A DNA stretch of 64,000 bases from Actinokineospora diospyrosa (GTDB taxonomy: Bacteria > Actinomycetota > Actinomycetes > Mycobacteriales > Pseudonocardiaceae): positions 170,982 through 234,981 of the forward strand of contig NZ_JAMTCO010000016.1 in the NCBI RefSeq assembly GCF_024171925.1, in the 5' to 3' direction. This document shows positions 17,523 through 26,254 of this stretch, in pieces. The position numbers were made by a program, and so were the translations under genes. Below the pieces are notes generated by a model that was not told the DNA's origin, searched no databases, and worked only from the letters and a program-made list of their open reading frames with translations. Within the stretch, counting starts at the first letter, position 1, and every line of letters begins with the position of its first letter.

Positions 17523-18751
17523 CGCGCCCCCTCATCGTCGAACAGCGACCACCCCGGCTCCGGTGGGATCTCCGATACCGCTACCGGGCGTCCCGGCGAG
17601 TCATCCGGCTGCGGTAGCCATCGGTGCGCGGCAGGGCTAATGAGCCAACCGTCACCATCTGGCACCGCGAGTGTTAGGCGTACCAACAGGTCCGTGACGT
17701 CGTCCGCCAACGCGGCCACATCGTCGGTTGCCTGTCGAGACCACGCGGCCGGGTAGTCCTCCACCAGGTTCCGGCACACCTTGAGCAGCCGCTCTTGGCT
17801 TACCGGAATCCGCCCGTCTGGCCGGTACTCGGGCTCATCATCAGAAACGTCGCTCTGGTCAACAAGTTCCGGTAGCGCCAACAGCGTGATCCGAGCAACT
17901 GTGCCAGTAGAGGGGAACACGACGTCGGTCAGGTACTCCTCCGGGTCCGTCACCGCCACCCCCTCCGCGCGGATCTCGGTCACCAGCCCGAAGCAGCGCT
18001 CCAGCACCACGGACTCCCGCCGCTGGTTGCGCAGCAGCCACTCGGCCTGCTCCGGCGGCAGGTCCGCGTGCAGCGTCACCGGGTCCTCCACCAGCCTGCG
18101 CCGCACCGCGTGCTCGACCCCGAGCCGCCCCGGCGCCGAGGCCAGTTCCACCAGCTCGTCGGCGCTCTCGGCCTCCGCGAGCGGGCCCGCGAGCAGCTGC
18201 CCCAGCAGGTCCGTGTGGATGGTGATCAGCGCCTCCGGCGGCGTTTCGGAGATCAACCCGGCCACGGTGCCATCGGTCTCGGTGATCACGCCCAGCGCGA
18301 TCAGGTGCCGCAGTGCCGCAGTCAACGCCCGCCGGTCACCTACGTCGTCGACCACATCCAGCCCGGCCTCCGAAGCTGCGGCCCGGACATCGGCCACCAA
18401 CCGCGACAGCAGTACCTGGCGGCCGACACCGGTTAGCGCTGCCATCGTCAGGCAGACGTATGCGTAGCCGCGCGGCGATAGGGCGGGCTCCCCGCGGGTG
18501 GAGTCCTCGCCGGGGCCGCTCTTATAAAGACGGGCGAACCGGCGTTCCACCACGAGCCGGTAGCCCAGCAGACTCGCGAACATCTCTTGAAGCGAGATCC
18601 GATACCGGTAGACCAAGGGCAGCAGGTCGCCATCGGGTCCACCCGGGCGCAGCAAAGGATGCCGCAGCAAGACTTTCGCGCAACGAGCGACGTTGGCCGC
18701 GTCAATGTCGGACAGGTCGCCGAGAACGTCAGGACGGCTCTTAACGGCCAT
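17519..18751 (-). CDS. jetB: Wadjet subunit JetB (TIGR02678/DUF2398, KITE-like)
   Basis: 410 residues. Recognised by position between jetA and jetC and by blocks such as LLRHPLLR, a winged-helix-like region with RRFARLYK and SPRGYAYVCLTMAAL, and repeated helical segments. It has no enzyme motif; in Wadjet JetB is the dimeric winged-helix partner that binds the JetA kleisin and the motor heads. It overlaps jetA by 11 bases and jetC by 4 bases, so expression should be balanced. The family is actinobacteria-rich and usually assigned to Wadjet type II. Confidence 0.88.
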   Translation of the reverse strand: MAVKSRPDVLGDLSDIDAANVARCAKVLLRHPLLRPGGPDGDLLPLVYRYRISLQEMFASLLGYRLVVERRFARLYKSGPGEDSTRGEPALSPRGYAYVCLTMAALTGVGRQVLLSRLVADVRAAASEAGLDVVDDVGDRRALTAALRHLIALGVITETDGTVAGLISETPPEALITIHTDLLGQLLAGPLAEAESADELVELASAPGRLGVEHAVRRRLVEDPVTLHADLPPEQAEWLLRNQRRESVVLERCFGLVTEIRAEGVAVTDPEEYLTDVVFPSTGTVARITLLALPELVDQSDVSDDEPEYRPDGRIPVSQERLLKVCRNLVEDYPAAWSRQATDDVAALADDVTDLLVRLTLAVPDGDGWLISPAAHRWLPQPDDSPGRPVAVSEIPPEPGWSLFDDEGAR

Positions 18752-20306
18752 TGCGACCCCTCGTCTCTACGCGAGAGATCCCGACAACGGTGTCCCGCAA
18801 GGTCAAGGTGCCCGACGTGCTGCGAATCCGCGTGACCTGCCCTTCTTGCGGAGTCAGCGTCAACGCCAACCCCCGAACCTGATCGGTGGCCGAACCCGGG
18901 TCGGAGGCCCCCTCGCGCTGCGCCATCGCCAACGTCAGCAGCTCGCACAACGCGCTCAACGCCTCGCCGGACAACGTGGCCTCATCCAGGTTGGCAGCGG
19001 CCGCGGCCAACTCCGCCGCTGCCGCTTCCCGCTGCTCGTCGGCCTCCCGAGCCTGGGCCAGCAGGCCCTGCTCGGTGATCGGGTCGTCCATGATCCGCGA
19101 GGTCCGCCCGCGCGCACCCCGGTCGCCCCGGCCGCGCACGCTCACCGAGACATCGATCGCCGGACCGTCGCGCCACGGGGTGTGCTCGTCGTCGCCGTCG
19201 TGCTCGGGGGCGGGCAGCAGGTTGCGCGCCGAGTGCAGCCCGAACGCCGCCGCGTACACCGCGTGCGCCCGCTTGGGCGTCGAGGTGTCCAGCCAGCCCG
19301 CCAGCCGCACCAGCTCCGCGCGCCTGCTCGGCAGCAGCCCGCCACCGGTCGTCGCGCGCCGCACGGTCGCCAGCAGCGCCCCGATCGCCCTGGTCGTCGC
19401 CTCGCGCAGCGCGGTGACCTGCGACGGGTTGCCCGGTCGGTCGACGAACCAGTCGGTCAGCTCCTGCCAGTCGGCCTCGCCGCGCCCGCGGGTGCGCTCC
19501 ACCGCGGTGCCGAGCTGCTCAGCGGGTCGCAGCAGGCGCAGCACCTCGGCGCGGGACCGGGCCAGGGCCGAGAGCGCCGTCGCGATCGCCGGGGTGTGCC
19601 GCAGGACGTCCTCGACGACGACCTGGATGTACTCGACCAGCAGGTTGCGGAAGCCCGCGATCTCCTCTGGTGCCAAGTGGTGCCGGGTGAGGATCTGGCC
19701 GAGGTAGGCATAGAAGTCGCGGACCGTCGCAGCGAGTTCCGCGTGTTGCAAGAAGAGGGTCGTGACCCGTTCAGCGAGCTGTTCGCGAGCGCGCCGCGCC
19801 GGGAGCGATCCCGGGTCGCGTTGACCGCGGGCCACCGCGACCGCCAGCGCCTCGCCCAGCTCACCCAGGCCGCGCTCGATGGCGGGCAGCAGCTCCCGGG
19901 ACACCTCGCGGGCACCCTCGGGCACCCGCAACAGCTCGTCGACGTCGCGCTGGACGCGGACGGCGAGCTTGGACACCTGGTAGCGCATGGAGCCCTGCTG
20001 GAACTCCGCGATGCTCGCCGCGATCGTCTCCCGGCGGCCGTGCACGAGGTTGCCCCACTCGACCAGCTGCCGCAGCCGGGGGATCACCACGTCGATGTGC
20101 GACTCGCCGATGTCGATGCGGCCGTCGCGCTCGGCGGCGGCCAGCGCGCTGGACACCTCGCCCGCGGACAGGTCGGCCAGCAGCGTCGAGGTGAACAGCC
20201 GCATGATCGCCAGGTAGGTGTGGTGGTGTTCGCGGGGCTGCAGGTAGGCGTATAGCTGGAGCCGTCCGGCAGCCCCTTGGCCTGCGTCCCCCTGCGCGTC
20301 ATCCAC
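18741..20306 (-). CDS. jetA: Wadjet subunit JetA (TIGR02677/DUF2397, kleisin-like)
   Basis: About 521 residues from GTG 20306; a longer form is possible. First gene of the defence operon. Recognisable features are the early LYAYLQPREHHHTYLAIMRLF block (split as YLQPREHHHTYL and AIMRLF), a winged-helix-like segment with LRQLVEWGNLVHGR, long helices, and a C-terminal part rich in Arg/Glu. In Wadjet JetA is the kleisin linking the two JetC heads and recruiting JetB. It overlaps jetB by 11 bases. The region upstream to 20408 is about 100 bases, shared with divergent cobD, and should contain the jet promoter. Confidence 0.88.
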   Translation of the reverse strand: MDDAQGDAGQGAAGRLQLYAYLQPREHHHTYLAIMRLFTSTLLADLSAGEVSSALAAAERDGRIDIGESHIDVVIPRLRQLVEWGNLVHGRRETIAASIAEFQQGSMRYQVSKLAVRVQRDVDELLRVPEGAREVSRELLPAIERGLGELGEALAVAVARGQRDPGSLPARRAREQLAERVTTLFLQHAELAATVRDFYAYLGQILTRHHLAPEEIAGFRNLLVEYIQVVVEDVLRHTPAIATALSALARSRAEVLRLLRPAEQLGTAVERTRGRGEADWQELTDWFVDRPGNPSQVTALREATTRAIGALLATVRRATTGGGLLPSRRAELVRLAGWLDTSTPKRAHAVYAAAFGLHSARNLLPAPEHDGDDEHTPWRDGPAIDVSVSVRGRGDRGARGRTSRIMDDPITEQGLLAQAREADEQREAAAAELAAAAANLDEATLSGEALSALCELLTLAMAQREGASDPGSATDQVRGLALTLTPQEGQVTRIRSTSGTLTLRDTVVGISRVETRGRNGR

Positions 20307-20408
20307 GGCGGGCCACGATAGCCCGACCGGCCGACAGCCGCGCACCCCGGCCGCCCGCGCGCGATACGGTTCCTCCGCCAGGGGGAAAACCGACCGGGAG
20401 GGTTGCCA

Positions 20409-21383
20409 GTGTCCGCGTCACGCGCGTTTGGCCTGCTCCTGGGGGTCGCGGCGGACGCCGCGTTCGGTGATCCCCGGCGGTGGCACCCGGTCGCCGGGTT
20501 CGGGCGGCTCGCCCAGCGCGTGGAGCGGGTGGTCTACCGGGACAGCCGGGCCGCGGGCGCCATCTACACGGCTGTTCTGGCTGGTGGAGCCGTGGGCCTC
20601 GGTGTGCTGGTGGACCGGTCGGCTAACCCGATCGTGCGGATCGCCGGGACGGCGGCCGCCACGTGGGTGGTGCTGGGCGGGCGGTCATTGGCGGCCGAAG
20701 GGTGGGCTATCGGGGCACGGCTGAGCGACGGCGACGTTGACGCTGCCCGCGAGCGGTTGCCCAACCTGTGTGGGCGCGACCCGGCGACGCTAGACGAGGC
20801 CGGGCTGGCTAGGGCAACGGTGGAGTCCGTGGCCGAGAACACCTCCGACGCCGTAGTGGCGCCGTTGCTGTGGGGAGCCGTCGCCGGTGTGCCCGGGCTG
20901 CTCGGGTACCGGGCGGTGAACACGATGGACGCGATGGTGGGTCACAAGTCATCCCGGTACCTGCGGTTCGGCTGGGCGTCGGCTCGCTTGGACGACCTAG
21001 TCAACCTGGTGCCTGCCCGGGTCGCGGCAGCGCTAACTGTCGTCGGTGCGCCTGCCGTCAAGGGGGATCGTCAGCGGGCAGTAGAGGCATGGAAGCGCGA
21101 CGCCGGGGCTCACCCGAGTCCGAACGCCGGTCAGGTGGAAGCCGCCTTCGCTGGCGCGCTCGGCGTTCAACTGGGCGGGCGCACCGAGTACTCCTACGGC
21201 GTCGAAGACCGGCCGGTGCTGGGGGAGGGGCGGGCTCCTGACGCGACCGACGTCGCACGAGCGGTGACCCTGTCGAGGGTCGTCGGGCTCCTTACCGCCG
21301 GGCTGGCGGCATTGATCACGCTGAAGCGGCGCGCTCGCGGGCCTCATCCTCGGCGAGGATCTCGGCGACCGACTGGCGCTTAG
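20409..21383 (+). CDS. cobD: Adenosylcobinamide-phosphate synthase CobD/CbiB
   Basis: 324 residues from GTG 20409, with GGGAGGG at 20396-20402. An integral membrane enzyme of cobalamin synthesis that joins the aminopropanol arm to adenosylcobyrate. Family blocks: FGDPRRWHPVAGFG at the N-terminus, TVESVAENTSDAVVAPL, YRAVNTMDAMVGHK, ARLDDLVNLVPAR and SPNAGQVEAAFAGALGVQLGG in part. The last 23 codons overlap the end of the converging SURF1 gene by 68 bases, so its Arg/Pro-rich tail may be an extension. cobC lies nearby on the same strand, but no other cob genes are in the window. Confidence 0.93.
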   Translation: MSASRAFGLLLGVAADAAFGDPRRWHPVAGFGRLAQRVERVVYRDSRAAGAIYTAVLAGGAVGLGVLVDRSANPIVRIAGTAAATWVVLGGRSLAAEGWAIGARLSDGDVDAARERLPNLCGRDPATLDEAGLARATVESVAENTSDAVVAPLLWGAVAGVPGLLGYRAVNTMDAMVGHKSSRYLRFGWASARLDDLVNLVPARVAAALTVVGAPAVKGDRQRAVEAWKRDAGAHPSPNAGQVEAAFAGALGVQLGGRTEYSYGVEDRPVLGEGRAPDATDVARAVTLSRVVGLLTAGLAALITLKRRARGPHPRRGSRRPTGA

Positions 21384-22125
21384 GCTTGTCCTCGGCGAGC
21401 GAGCCGCCGGGCTTGATCTCGCGCCAAGTGAAGTAGAAGAGTCCGAGCAGGGCCATCGCTCCGAACGCGATCCACTGCAACGCGTAAGAGAGGAACGGGC
21501 CCGCCTCTAGCTGGGGGAGCGGCAGCGCGCCGAGAACTCCGGGCGAGCCCTCTTCCAGTTGCAGGTAGCCGGGCTTGATTTCGATGTTGGCAGCGCGGCC
21601 CACGACTGCGGGGTCAATCGCATAGACCTGCCGATGGCCGTCTTCCTCGAACGCCGCCCGCTCGGTGGATTCACCTGCCCGGACGCGGGCGAGCAGGTTG
21701 ACCTGCCCGGAAGGGGGCTGCGCGTAGTTCGGGACACGGACGCCTTCGCCTGGGCGCACGTAACCCCGGTCGACCAAGACGACGCTGCCGTCAGCGAGGC
21801 GGAACGGGGTCAAGACCTCGAAGGCGGCATTACCTTGCACTGTCCGCAGACGGGCAAGGGCTTCGCCATCGGGCAGGTAGGTGCCAGCGAGAGTGACGCG
21901 CCGCCATTGGTCCGACGGGACTGACCCAAGAGGAGCCGGAGGTGCGTCGAACGAGGCCTGCACGGCGTCGTTGGTCGCCTGCCGCTCGTCGTGCCGTTGG
22001 AACTGCCACGGCGCCAACAGCGTGAAGCAGGTCACGGCGAACGCCACGACGACCAGGGCCAGCATCAGCCAGCCCGGACGCAGCAGCAGTCTCAACCGCA
22101 CCCCACCACGGTAGGCCAGGCTCAT
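21316..22125 (-). CDS. SURF1 family cytochrome oxidase biogenesis protein
   Basis: 269 residues. Two membrane helices, at about 17-38 and 212-232, bracket an outside domain; blocks WQFQRHDER near the first helix, VLVDRGYV in the middle and SYALQWIAFGAMALLG at the second are typical of SURF1/Shy1. SURF1 aids assembly and haem insertion of cytochrome c oxidase. ATG 22125 overlaps the stop of the upstream kinase-like gene by 4 bases. It is the last gene of the ptpA-kinase-SURF1 run. The 3' end is antisense to cobD for 68 bases. Confidence 0.92.
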   Translation of the reverse strand: MSLAYRGGVRLRLLLRPGWLMLALVVVAFAVTCFTLLAPWQFQRHDERQATNDAVQASFDAPPAPLGSVPSDQWRRVTLAGTYLPDGEALARLRTVQGNAAFEVLTPFRLADGSVVLVDRGYVRPGEGVRVPNYAQPPSGQVNLLARVRAGESTERAAFEEDGHRQVYAIDPAVVGRAANIEIKPGYLQLEEGSPGVLGALPLPQLEAGPFLSYALQWIAFGAMALLGLFYFTWREIKPGGSLAEDKPKRQSVAEILAEDEARERAASA

Positions 22126-22967
22126 GCCCGTAGTGCTGCCTGGGCCGCCGTGACCGCCTGTCGCGCGTAGCCGGAGCCGAACAGGACGGTGTGCACGAGT
22201 AGCGGGAACAGTTGGTGCAAGGGGACCCGGGCTCGCCAACCTTCCGCCAGCGGCCGGTGCTCGTCGTAGGCGGCGATGATCGTGTCCAGGTGCGGGCAGC
22301 CGAAGAGGGCGAGCATCGCCAGGTCGGTTTCCCGGTGCCCCCCGTGGGCCGCCGGGTCGATGAGCCACGCCTGGTTCGACCAGACGACGTTGCCGCTCCA
22401 GAGGTCACCGTGCAGCCGAGCGGGCGGTTCCCTCGGGACGTCGACCCGGGCGCAGGCTTTCTCGATCGTCGAGACATCGCCGCGGTCGATGAGGTGGCGA
22501 TCCGCGGCGTTGCGCAGGTAGGGCTGGACGCGATCGGCGAGGTACCAGGGCGCCCAGTCGGCACCGGGCTCGCACCGCATCGGGGCGAGACCGATCCAGG
22601 CGTTGCTCGGCCCCGGAGCCGCGCCGAACCCGTCCGCGCCCCAAGCGTGCAGGTCAGCGAGGCCCCTGCCCAGTTCCTCGGCCGCCGCCGCGCTCGGTGC
22701 CGCGGGCTCGACCGCCTCCATGACCAGCCAGCGGTCGTCGTGCGCGCGCACGGTCGGCAGCGCGACGGCACCCGGCTCGGTCAACCAGGCGAGCCCGGCC
22801 ACCTCGGCGAGCACCGCGTCCGGTCGCGGGTCGTACTTGGCCACCACGAGGTCGCCGTCCTCGGTGTCGACCTCGAACACGTGCCCGGCGACCGCGTGCA
22901 CGCCCACCGGGGTCAACCCGGTGAGCTCCGCCACGGCCTCAGCCGGGTTCAGTTCTCCTGGACCCAC
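22122..22967 (-). CDS. Fructosamine kinase family protein
   Basis: About 281 residues from GTG 22967; GTG 22985 is possible, and an AGGAG sits just after the preceding gene's last codons. Kinase-fold motifs: VAKYDPRPDAVLAEVAGL (ATP-binding Lys and Glu), LHGDLWSGNVVW (catalytic loop) and LIDPAAHGGHRETDLAML (metal-binding Asp), all matching the fructosamine/ketosamine-3-kinase family. These enzymes phosphorylate sugar adducts on amines so that they fall off, a protein repair role; bacterial members may act on small ribulosamines. It overlaps ptpA upstream and SURF1 downstream. Confidence 0.88.
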   Translation of the reverse strand: MGPGELNPAEAVAELTGLTPVGVHAVAGHVFEVDTEDGDLVVAKYDPRPDAVLAEVAGLAWLTEPGAVALPTVRAHDDRWLVMEAVEPAAPSAAAAEELGRGLADLHAWGADGFGAAPGPSNAWIGLAPMRCEPGADWAPWYLADRVQPYLRNAADRHLIDRGDVSTIEKACARVDVPREPPARLHGDLWSGNVVWSNQAWLIDPAAHGGHRETDLAMLALFGCPHLDTIIAAYDEHRPLAEGWRARVPLHQLFPLLVHTVLFGSGYARQAVTAAQAALRA

Positions 22968-23404
22968 CGCACCAGCCCGGGGCACGCGGCCTCGACCATG
23001 GCCAACACCTGGTCGAACCCGTCCGGCCCGCCGTAGTAGGGGTCCGGAATGTCAAGATCCGTCTCGGCGACCGGGTCGAAAACGCGGAACAATGTCACGC
23101 GTTCGGGGTCGGGCACCCGGGCCCGCAACGCGCTCGCGTGCCCGGCGTCCATCGCGACGAGCAGGTCCGCGTCGAGGTGGTCGGCACCGACCTGCGCCGC
23201 CACGTGCGACGTCGGGTACCCGTGCCGGGCGAGCACCCGCGCGGTCCTGGGGTCGGCACCCTCCCCGACGTGCCAGCCGTCGGTGCCCGCGCTGGTCACC
23301 CGCACCCGGTCGGCCAGCCCGGCCCGGCGCAGGTGCTCGGCGAACACGAGAGCGGCCATCGGGGACCGGCAGATGTTCCCGGTACAGACGAAGCAGATGT
23401 GCAC
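22949..23404 (-). CDS. ptpA: Low-molecular-weight protein tyrosine phosphatase
   Basis: 151 residues from GTG 23404. The N-terminal P-loop reads CTGNICRS with nucleophile C7 and R13 (C-x5-R), and the general-acid loop is DIPDPYYGGPDGF. This is the low-molecular-weight phosphatase fold, close to actinobacterial PtpA. It removes phosphate from phosphotyrosine proteins in the cytoplasm, or outside if exported as in mycobacteria. It is first in the ptpA-kinase-SURF1 operon; its 3' end overlaps the next gene. No cognate tyrosine kinase is seen nearby. Confidence 0.93.
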   Translation of the reverse strand: MHICFVCTGNICRSPMAALVFAEHLRRAGLADRVRVTSAGTDGWHVGEGADPRTARVLARHGYPTSHVAAQVGADHLDADLLVAMDAGHASALRARVPDPERVTLFRVFDPVAETDLDIPDPYYGGPDGFDQVLAMVEAACPGLVRWVQEN

Positions 23405-23433
23405 GCGGCCAGGGTAAGAGGAAGGGGCCTGAC

Positions 23434-23613
23434 ATGGACAAGCCCGCCGAGCCATGGTGGACGCTCAACCCCGCCGACCCCATCCCGGATCGCCTCCTCT
23501 TGGCGGTAGAGCACCACATAACCCTCCGAACCTCCGCCGACGACCTAGCGCGCCGCCGCGCCTGCCATTGGCTCCGCGCCAACGGCCTAACGCCCGTGGC
23601 CGACTGCGACTGA
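23434..23613 (+). CDS. Small conserved-looking hypothetical protein (59 aa)
   Basis: ATG 23434 follows GAGGAAGGGG. The product has 59 residues, with WWTLNPADPIPDRLLLAVE at the start and DDLARRRACHWLRANGLTP near the end. It has normal actinobacterial codon use in its first half, but the second half is unusually rich in CTA/ACC codons. No membrane segment or catalytic motif. It lies divergent from ptpA (29 bases between starts) and upstream of cobC. Function unknown; I believe similar short proteins occur in related genera but cannot check. Confidence 0.6.
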   Translation: MDKPAEPWWTLNPADPIPDRLLLAVEHHITLRTSADDLARRRACHWLRANGLTPVADCD

Positions 23614-23664
23614 CCCCTGGACCCACGTGCGTCGCAGCCGCGTGAGCTGCCTAGGATTGTGGGG

Positions 23665-24684
23665 ATGACCAGCGACGACTTGCTCCGGCACCACGGGGAC
23701 GTGGACGCCGCTCCCGGGTTGGTCGATTTCGCGGTCAACGTGCGTGGCGGACGGCCGCCCGCGTGGTTGCGCGACCGCCTGGCCAGCGCGCTGGACCGGG
23801 TGGGGGCCTACCCGTCCGCGGCCGACGACCTGCGGGCTCGCGAGGCGGTTGCCGGGCGGCACGGGTGCGAGCCGGACGAGGTGCTGATCCTCAACGGCTC
23901 GGCCGAGGGCTTCTCGCTGCTGCCCAACCTCCGGTCGCGAAAAGCCGCCGTGGTGCACCCGTCGTTCACCGAGCCGGAGGTCGCGCTGCGAGCCGGCGGG
24001 ATACCGGTCCACCGGGTGCTGCTGGACCAGGCCGACGGGTTCGTCCTGCACCCGGAGCGCGTGCCCGCCGACGCCGATCTCGTGGTCATCGGGAACCCGA
24101 CCAACCCGACCTCGGTGTTGCACCCAGGGGAGCGGATCCGGGAGCTCGCGCGAGGGCGCACGGTGCTGGTCGACGAGGCTTTCATGGACGCCATCCCCGG
24201 TGAGCCCGAGACGCTCGCGGGTGCGGACGGCATCCTGGTCTTCCGGAGTCTCACCAAGATGTGGGCGCTGCCCGGCCTGCGCGCCGGTTACGCCGTCGGC
24301 CCGCCCGACCTGCTCACCCGCCTCGCCCACAACCGTCCACAGTGGCCAGTGGGGACGCTCGTGCTGGAAGCCGTGGTGGCCTGCTGCGAAGCGCCCGCGC
24401 TCGCCGAGTCCGAGGTGGCCGCGCTGGACGCCCAAGCGCACCGGGAAGCGCTGCGCGCGGAACTGGCCGAGTTCGTGATCGGCGACCCCCGGGCGCCGTT
24501 CCTCCTCCTGGAGATCCCCGACGGCGAACGGGTCCGGCTGGCACTGCGTGAGCGCGGGATCGCGGTTCGCAGGGGCGACACCTTCCCCGGCCTGGGCAAA
24601 GACCACCTGCGCGTCGCGGTGCGGTCGCCGCGGGAGTGCCTGCCGTTGGTCGCGGCGTTGCGTGAACTGGAGGTACGACCATGA
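23665..24684 (+). CDS. cobC: Rv2231c-type PLP-dependent protein CobC (threonine-phosphate decarboxylase-like)
   Basis: 339 residues from ATG 23665. Aminotransferase class I/II fold: [10 protein letters not shown] binds the cofactor phosphate, [10 protein letters not shown] and VLVDEAFMD are the PLP ring contacts, and K198 in [16 protein letters not shown] forms the Schiff base. The family is annotated CobC; a role in making the aminopropanol precursor of cobalamin, or a histidinol-phosphate aminotransferase-like role, is inferred. It starts a four-gene run in which every junction overlaps by 4 bases, with cobD nearby. Confidence 0.88.
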   Translation: MTSDDLLRHHGDVDAAPGLVDFAVNVRGGRPPAWLRDRLASALDRVGAYPSAADDLRAREAVAGRHGCEPDEVLILNGSAEGFSLLPNLRSRKAAVVHPSFTEPEVALRAGGIPVHRVLLDQADGFVLHPERVPADADLVVIGNPTNPTSVLHPGERIRELARGRTVLVDEAFMDAIPGEPETLAGADGILVFRSLTKMWALPGLRAGYAVGPPDLLTRLAHNRPQWPVGTLVLEAVVACCEAPALAESEVAALDAQAHREALRAELAEFVIGDPRAPFLLLEIPDGERVRLALRERGIAVRRGDTFPGLGKDHLRVAVRSPRECLPLVAALRELEVRP

Positions 24685-25520
24685 GCACTGTCGCCGACGC
24701 GATCCGCGTCTTGGAGGCCGCCTACCCGCCCGCGCTCGCCGAGAGCTGGGACGCGGTCGGACTCGTCTGCGGGGACCGGGCGGACGCGCTCACCAAGGTG
24801 CTCGTCTGCGTGGACCCCACGTCGTCCACAGTGGAGGAAGCCGTCGCGGCCGGGGCGCAGCTGATCGTCGCGCACCACCCGCTCTTGCTCAAAGGCGTCC
24901 ACGGTGTCCCCGCCGACACCCCCAAGGGCTCCCTTGTGCACCAGCTCATCCGCAACGGCATCGCGCTCTACTGCGCGCACACCAACGCGGACGCCGCGGA
25001 CCCCGGCGTCTCGGATGCTCTAGCCGAGGCGATCGGGCTTGAAGTCACCGCGCCGCTCAATCCGAACGCCGACGGCCGCACCGGAATCGGCAGGATCGGC
25101 GAGTTGCCGGAGGCCGAGCCATTCGCACTCTTCGTAGACCGTGTGGCGCAAGCGTTGCCCTTTACCGAAGGCGGCGTAAGAGCGGCCGGTGACCCTAACC
25201 GGAGGATCAAGCGGGTCGCCGTCTCCGGGGGCGCGGGCGACTCTTACCTCGCCACCGCGACCGCTGCCGGGGTCGACGCTTACGTCACCGCTGACCTACG
25301 CCACCACCCCGCCGGGGAGCACTTGGCCGTGCCCGGTGCGCCCGCCCTGGTCGACGTGGCCCACTGGGCCAGTGAGTGGCCTTGGTGCGGCCAGGCGGCG
25401 GGGATCCTGCGCGCCGCGCTCGGCGGTACGGTCACCGTCGACGTCTCCACTCTCCGCACCGATCCCTGGACCGCCCAGTCCGCCGGGGCGCCAACCCGAA
25501 CCGGGAGGTTCACCGGGTGA
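24681..25520 (+). CDS. Nif3-like dinuclear metal centre protein
   Basis: 279 residues. Metal-binding blocks are present: [31 protein letters not shown], and near the C-terminus [11 protein letters not shown]. These are the histidines and acids of the Nif3/YbgI/GTP cyclohydrolase I type 2 family, toroidal hexamers with two metals per subunit. Exact role uncertain; some members act on nucleotides. ATG 24681 overlaps the cobC stop and its own stop overlaps the zinc-ribbon gene, a fixed order also known from mycobacteria (Rv2230c). Confidence 0.92.
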   Translation: MSTVADAIRVLEAAYPPALAESWDAVGLVCGDRADALTKVLVCVDPTSSTVEEAVAAGAQLIVAHHPLLLKGVHGVPADTPKGSLVHQLIRNGIALYCAHTNADAADPGVSDALAEAIGLEVTAPLNPNADGRTGIGRIGELPEAEPFALFVDRVAQALPFTEGGVRAAGDPNRRIKRVAVSGGAGDSYLATATAAGVDAYVTADLRHHPAGEHLAVPGAPALVDVAHWASEWPWCGQAAGILRAALGGTVTVDVSTLRTDPWTAQSAGAPTRTGRFTG

Positions 25521-26254
25521 AAGCCGATCCAGCCGCCCAGCGCCGCTTGCTCGACCTCGCCGAGGTCGACGCCGAACTCGGCCGGGTGCGCCACCGGCGC
25601 ACCACGATGCCTGAGCTGGCCGAGATCACCGCCGCCGAGGCCGCCGTGCGGTCCAGGCGCGACGCCGGGGTCGCCGTGCGCACCCAGCTCGACGACCTGG
25701 ACCGGGAGGCGGCCAGGCAGGAGAAGGAGATCGACGCCGTGCGGGCCCGCGAGGACCGCGACCGCAAACTCCTGCAGGGCGGCACCGTCGGCGCCAAGCA
25801 GCTCGCCGACCTCGAGCACGAACTGCACTCCCTGGAGCGGCGCCAGAGCGTCCTCGAGGACGACCTGCTCGAGCTGATGGAGCGCCGCGAGGCCGTCGAG
25901 CTCGACCTCAAGCACGCCGAGGTCGAGCTGGCCAAGGCCGAGCACGTGCTCGGCGAGGCCACCGGCCGCCGCGACGAGAACCTGGCCGACCTCGACACCA
26001 TCGACGCCAGGCGCACCGCCGAGCGGGCCAAGATCCTGCCCGGCCTGCCGAGCGACCTGCTCGCCTTCTACGAGCGCCGGGTCGGCCAGGGCCGCATCGG
26101 CGCCGCGCTGCTGCGGGCCCGCCGCTGCGGCGCGTGCAGGCTCGAGCTCGACAGCCGGGAGATCTCGCGCATCCGCGAGGCCGCGGCCGACGAGGTGCTC
26201 GAGTGCGAGGAGTGCGGGGCGGTCATGGTCCGCACCCCGGAGTCCGGCCTGTGA
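25517..26254 (+). CDS. Coiled-coil protein with C4 zinc ribbon (Rv2229c-like)
   Basis: 245 residues from GTG 25517. Residues about 15-165 form a long charged antiparallel coiled coil (many Glu/Arg/Leu heptads); a C-terminal zinc ribbon carries RCGAC and CEEC pairs around residues 203-230. Such proteins probably bind nucleic acid or ribosomal partners; the biochemical role is not established. It sits between Nif3-like and RNase H genes with GTGA overlaps on both sides. A link to RNA metabolism is inferred from the RNase H neighbour only. Confidence 0.88.
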   Translation: MKADPAAQRRLLDLAEVDAELGRVRHRRTTMPELAEITAAEAAVRSRRDAGVAVRTQLDDLDREAARQEKEIDAVRAREDRDRKLLQGGTVGAKQLADLEHELHSLERRQSVLEDDLLELMERREAVELDLKHAEVELAKAEHVLGEATGRRDENLADLDTIDARRTAERAKILPGLPSDLLAFYERRVGQGRIGAALLRARRCGACRLELDSREISRIREAAADEVLECEECGAVMVRTPESGL

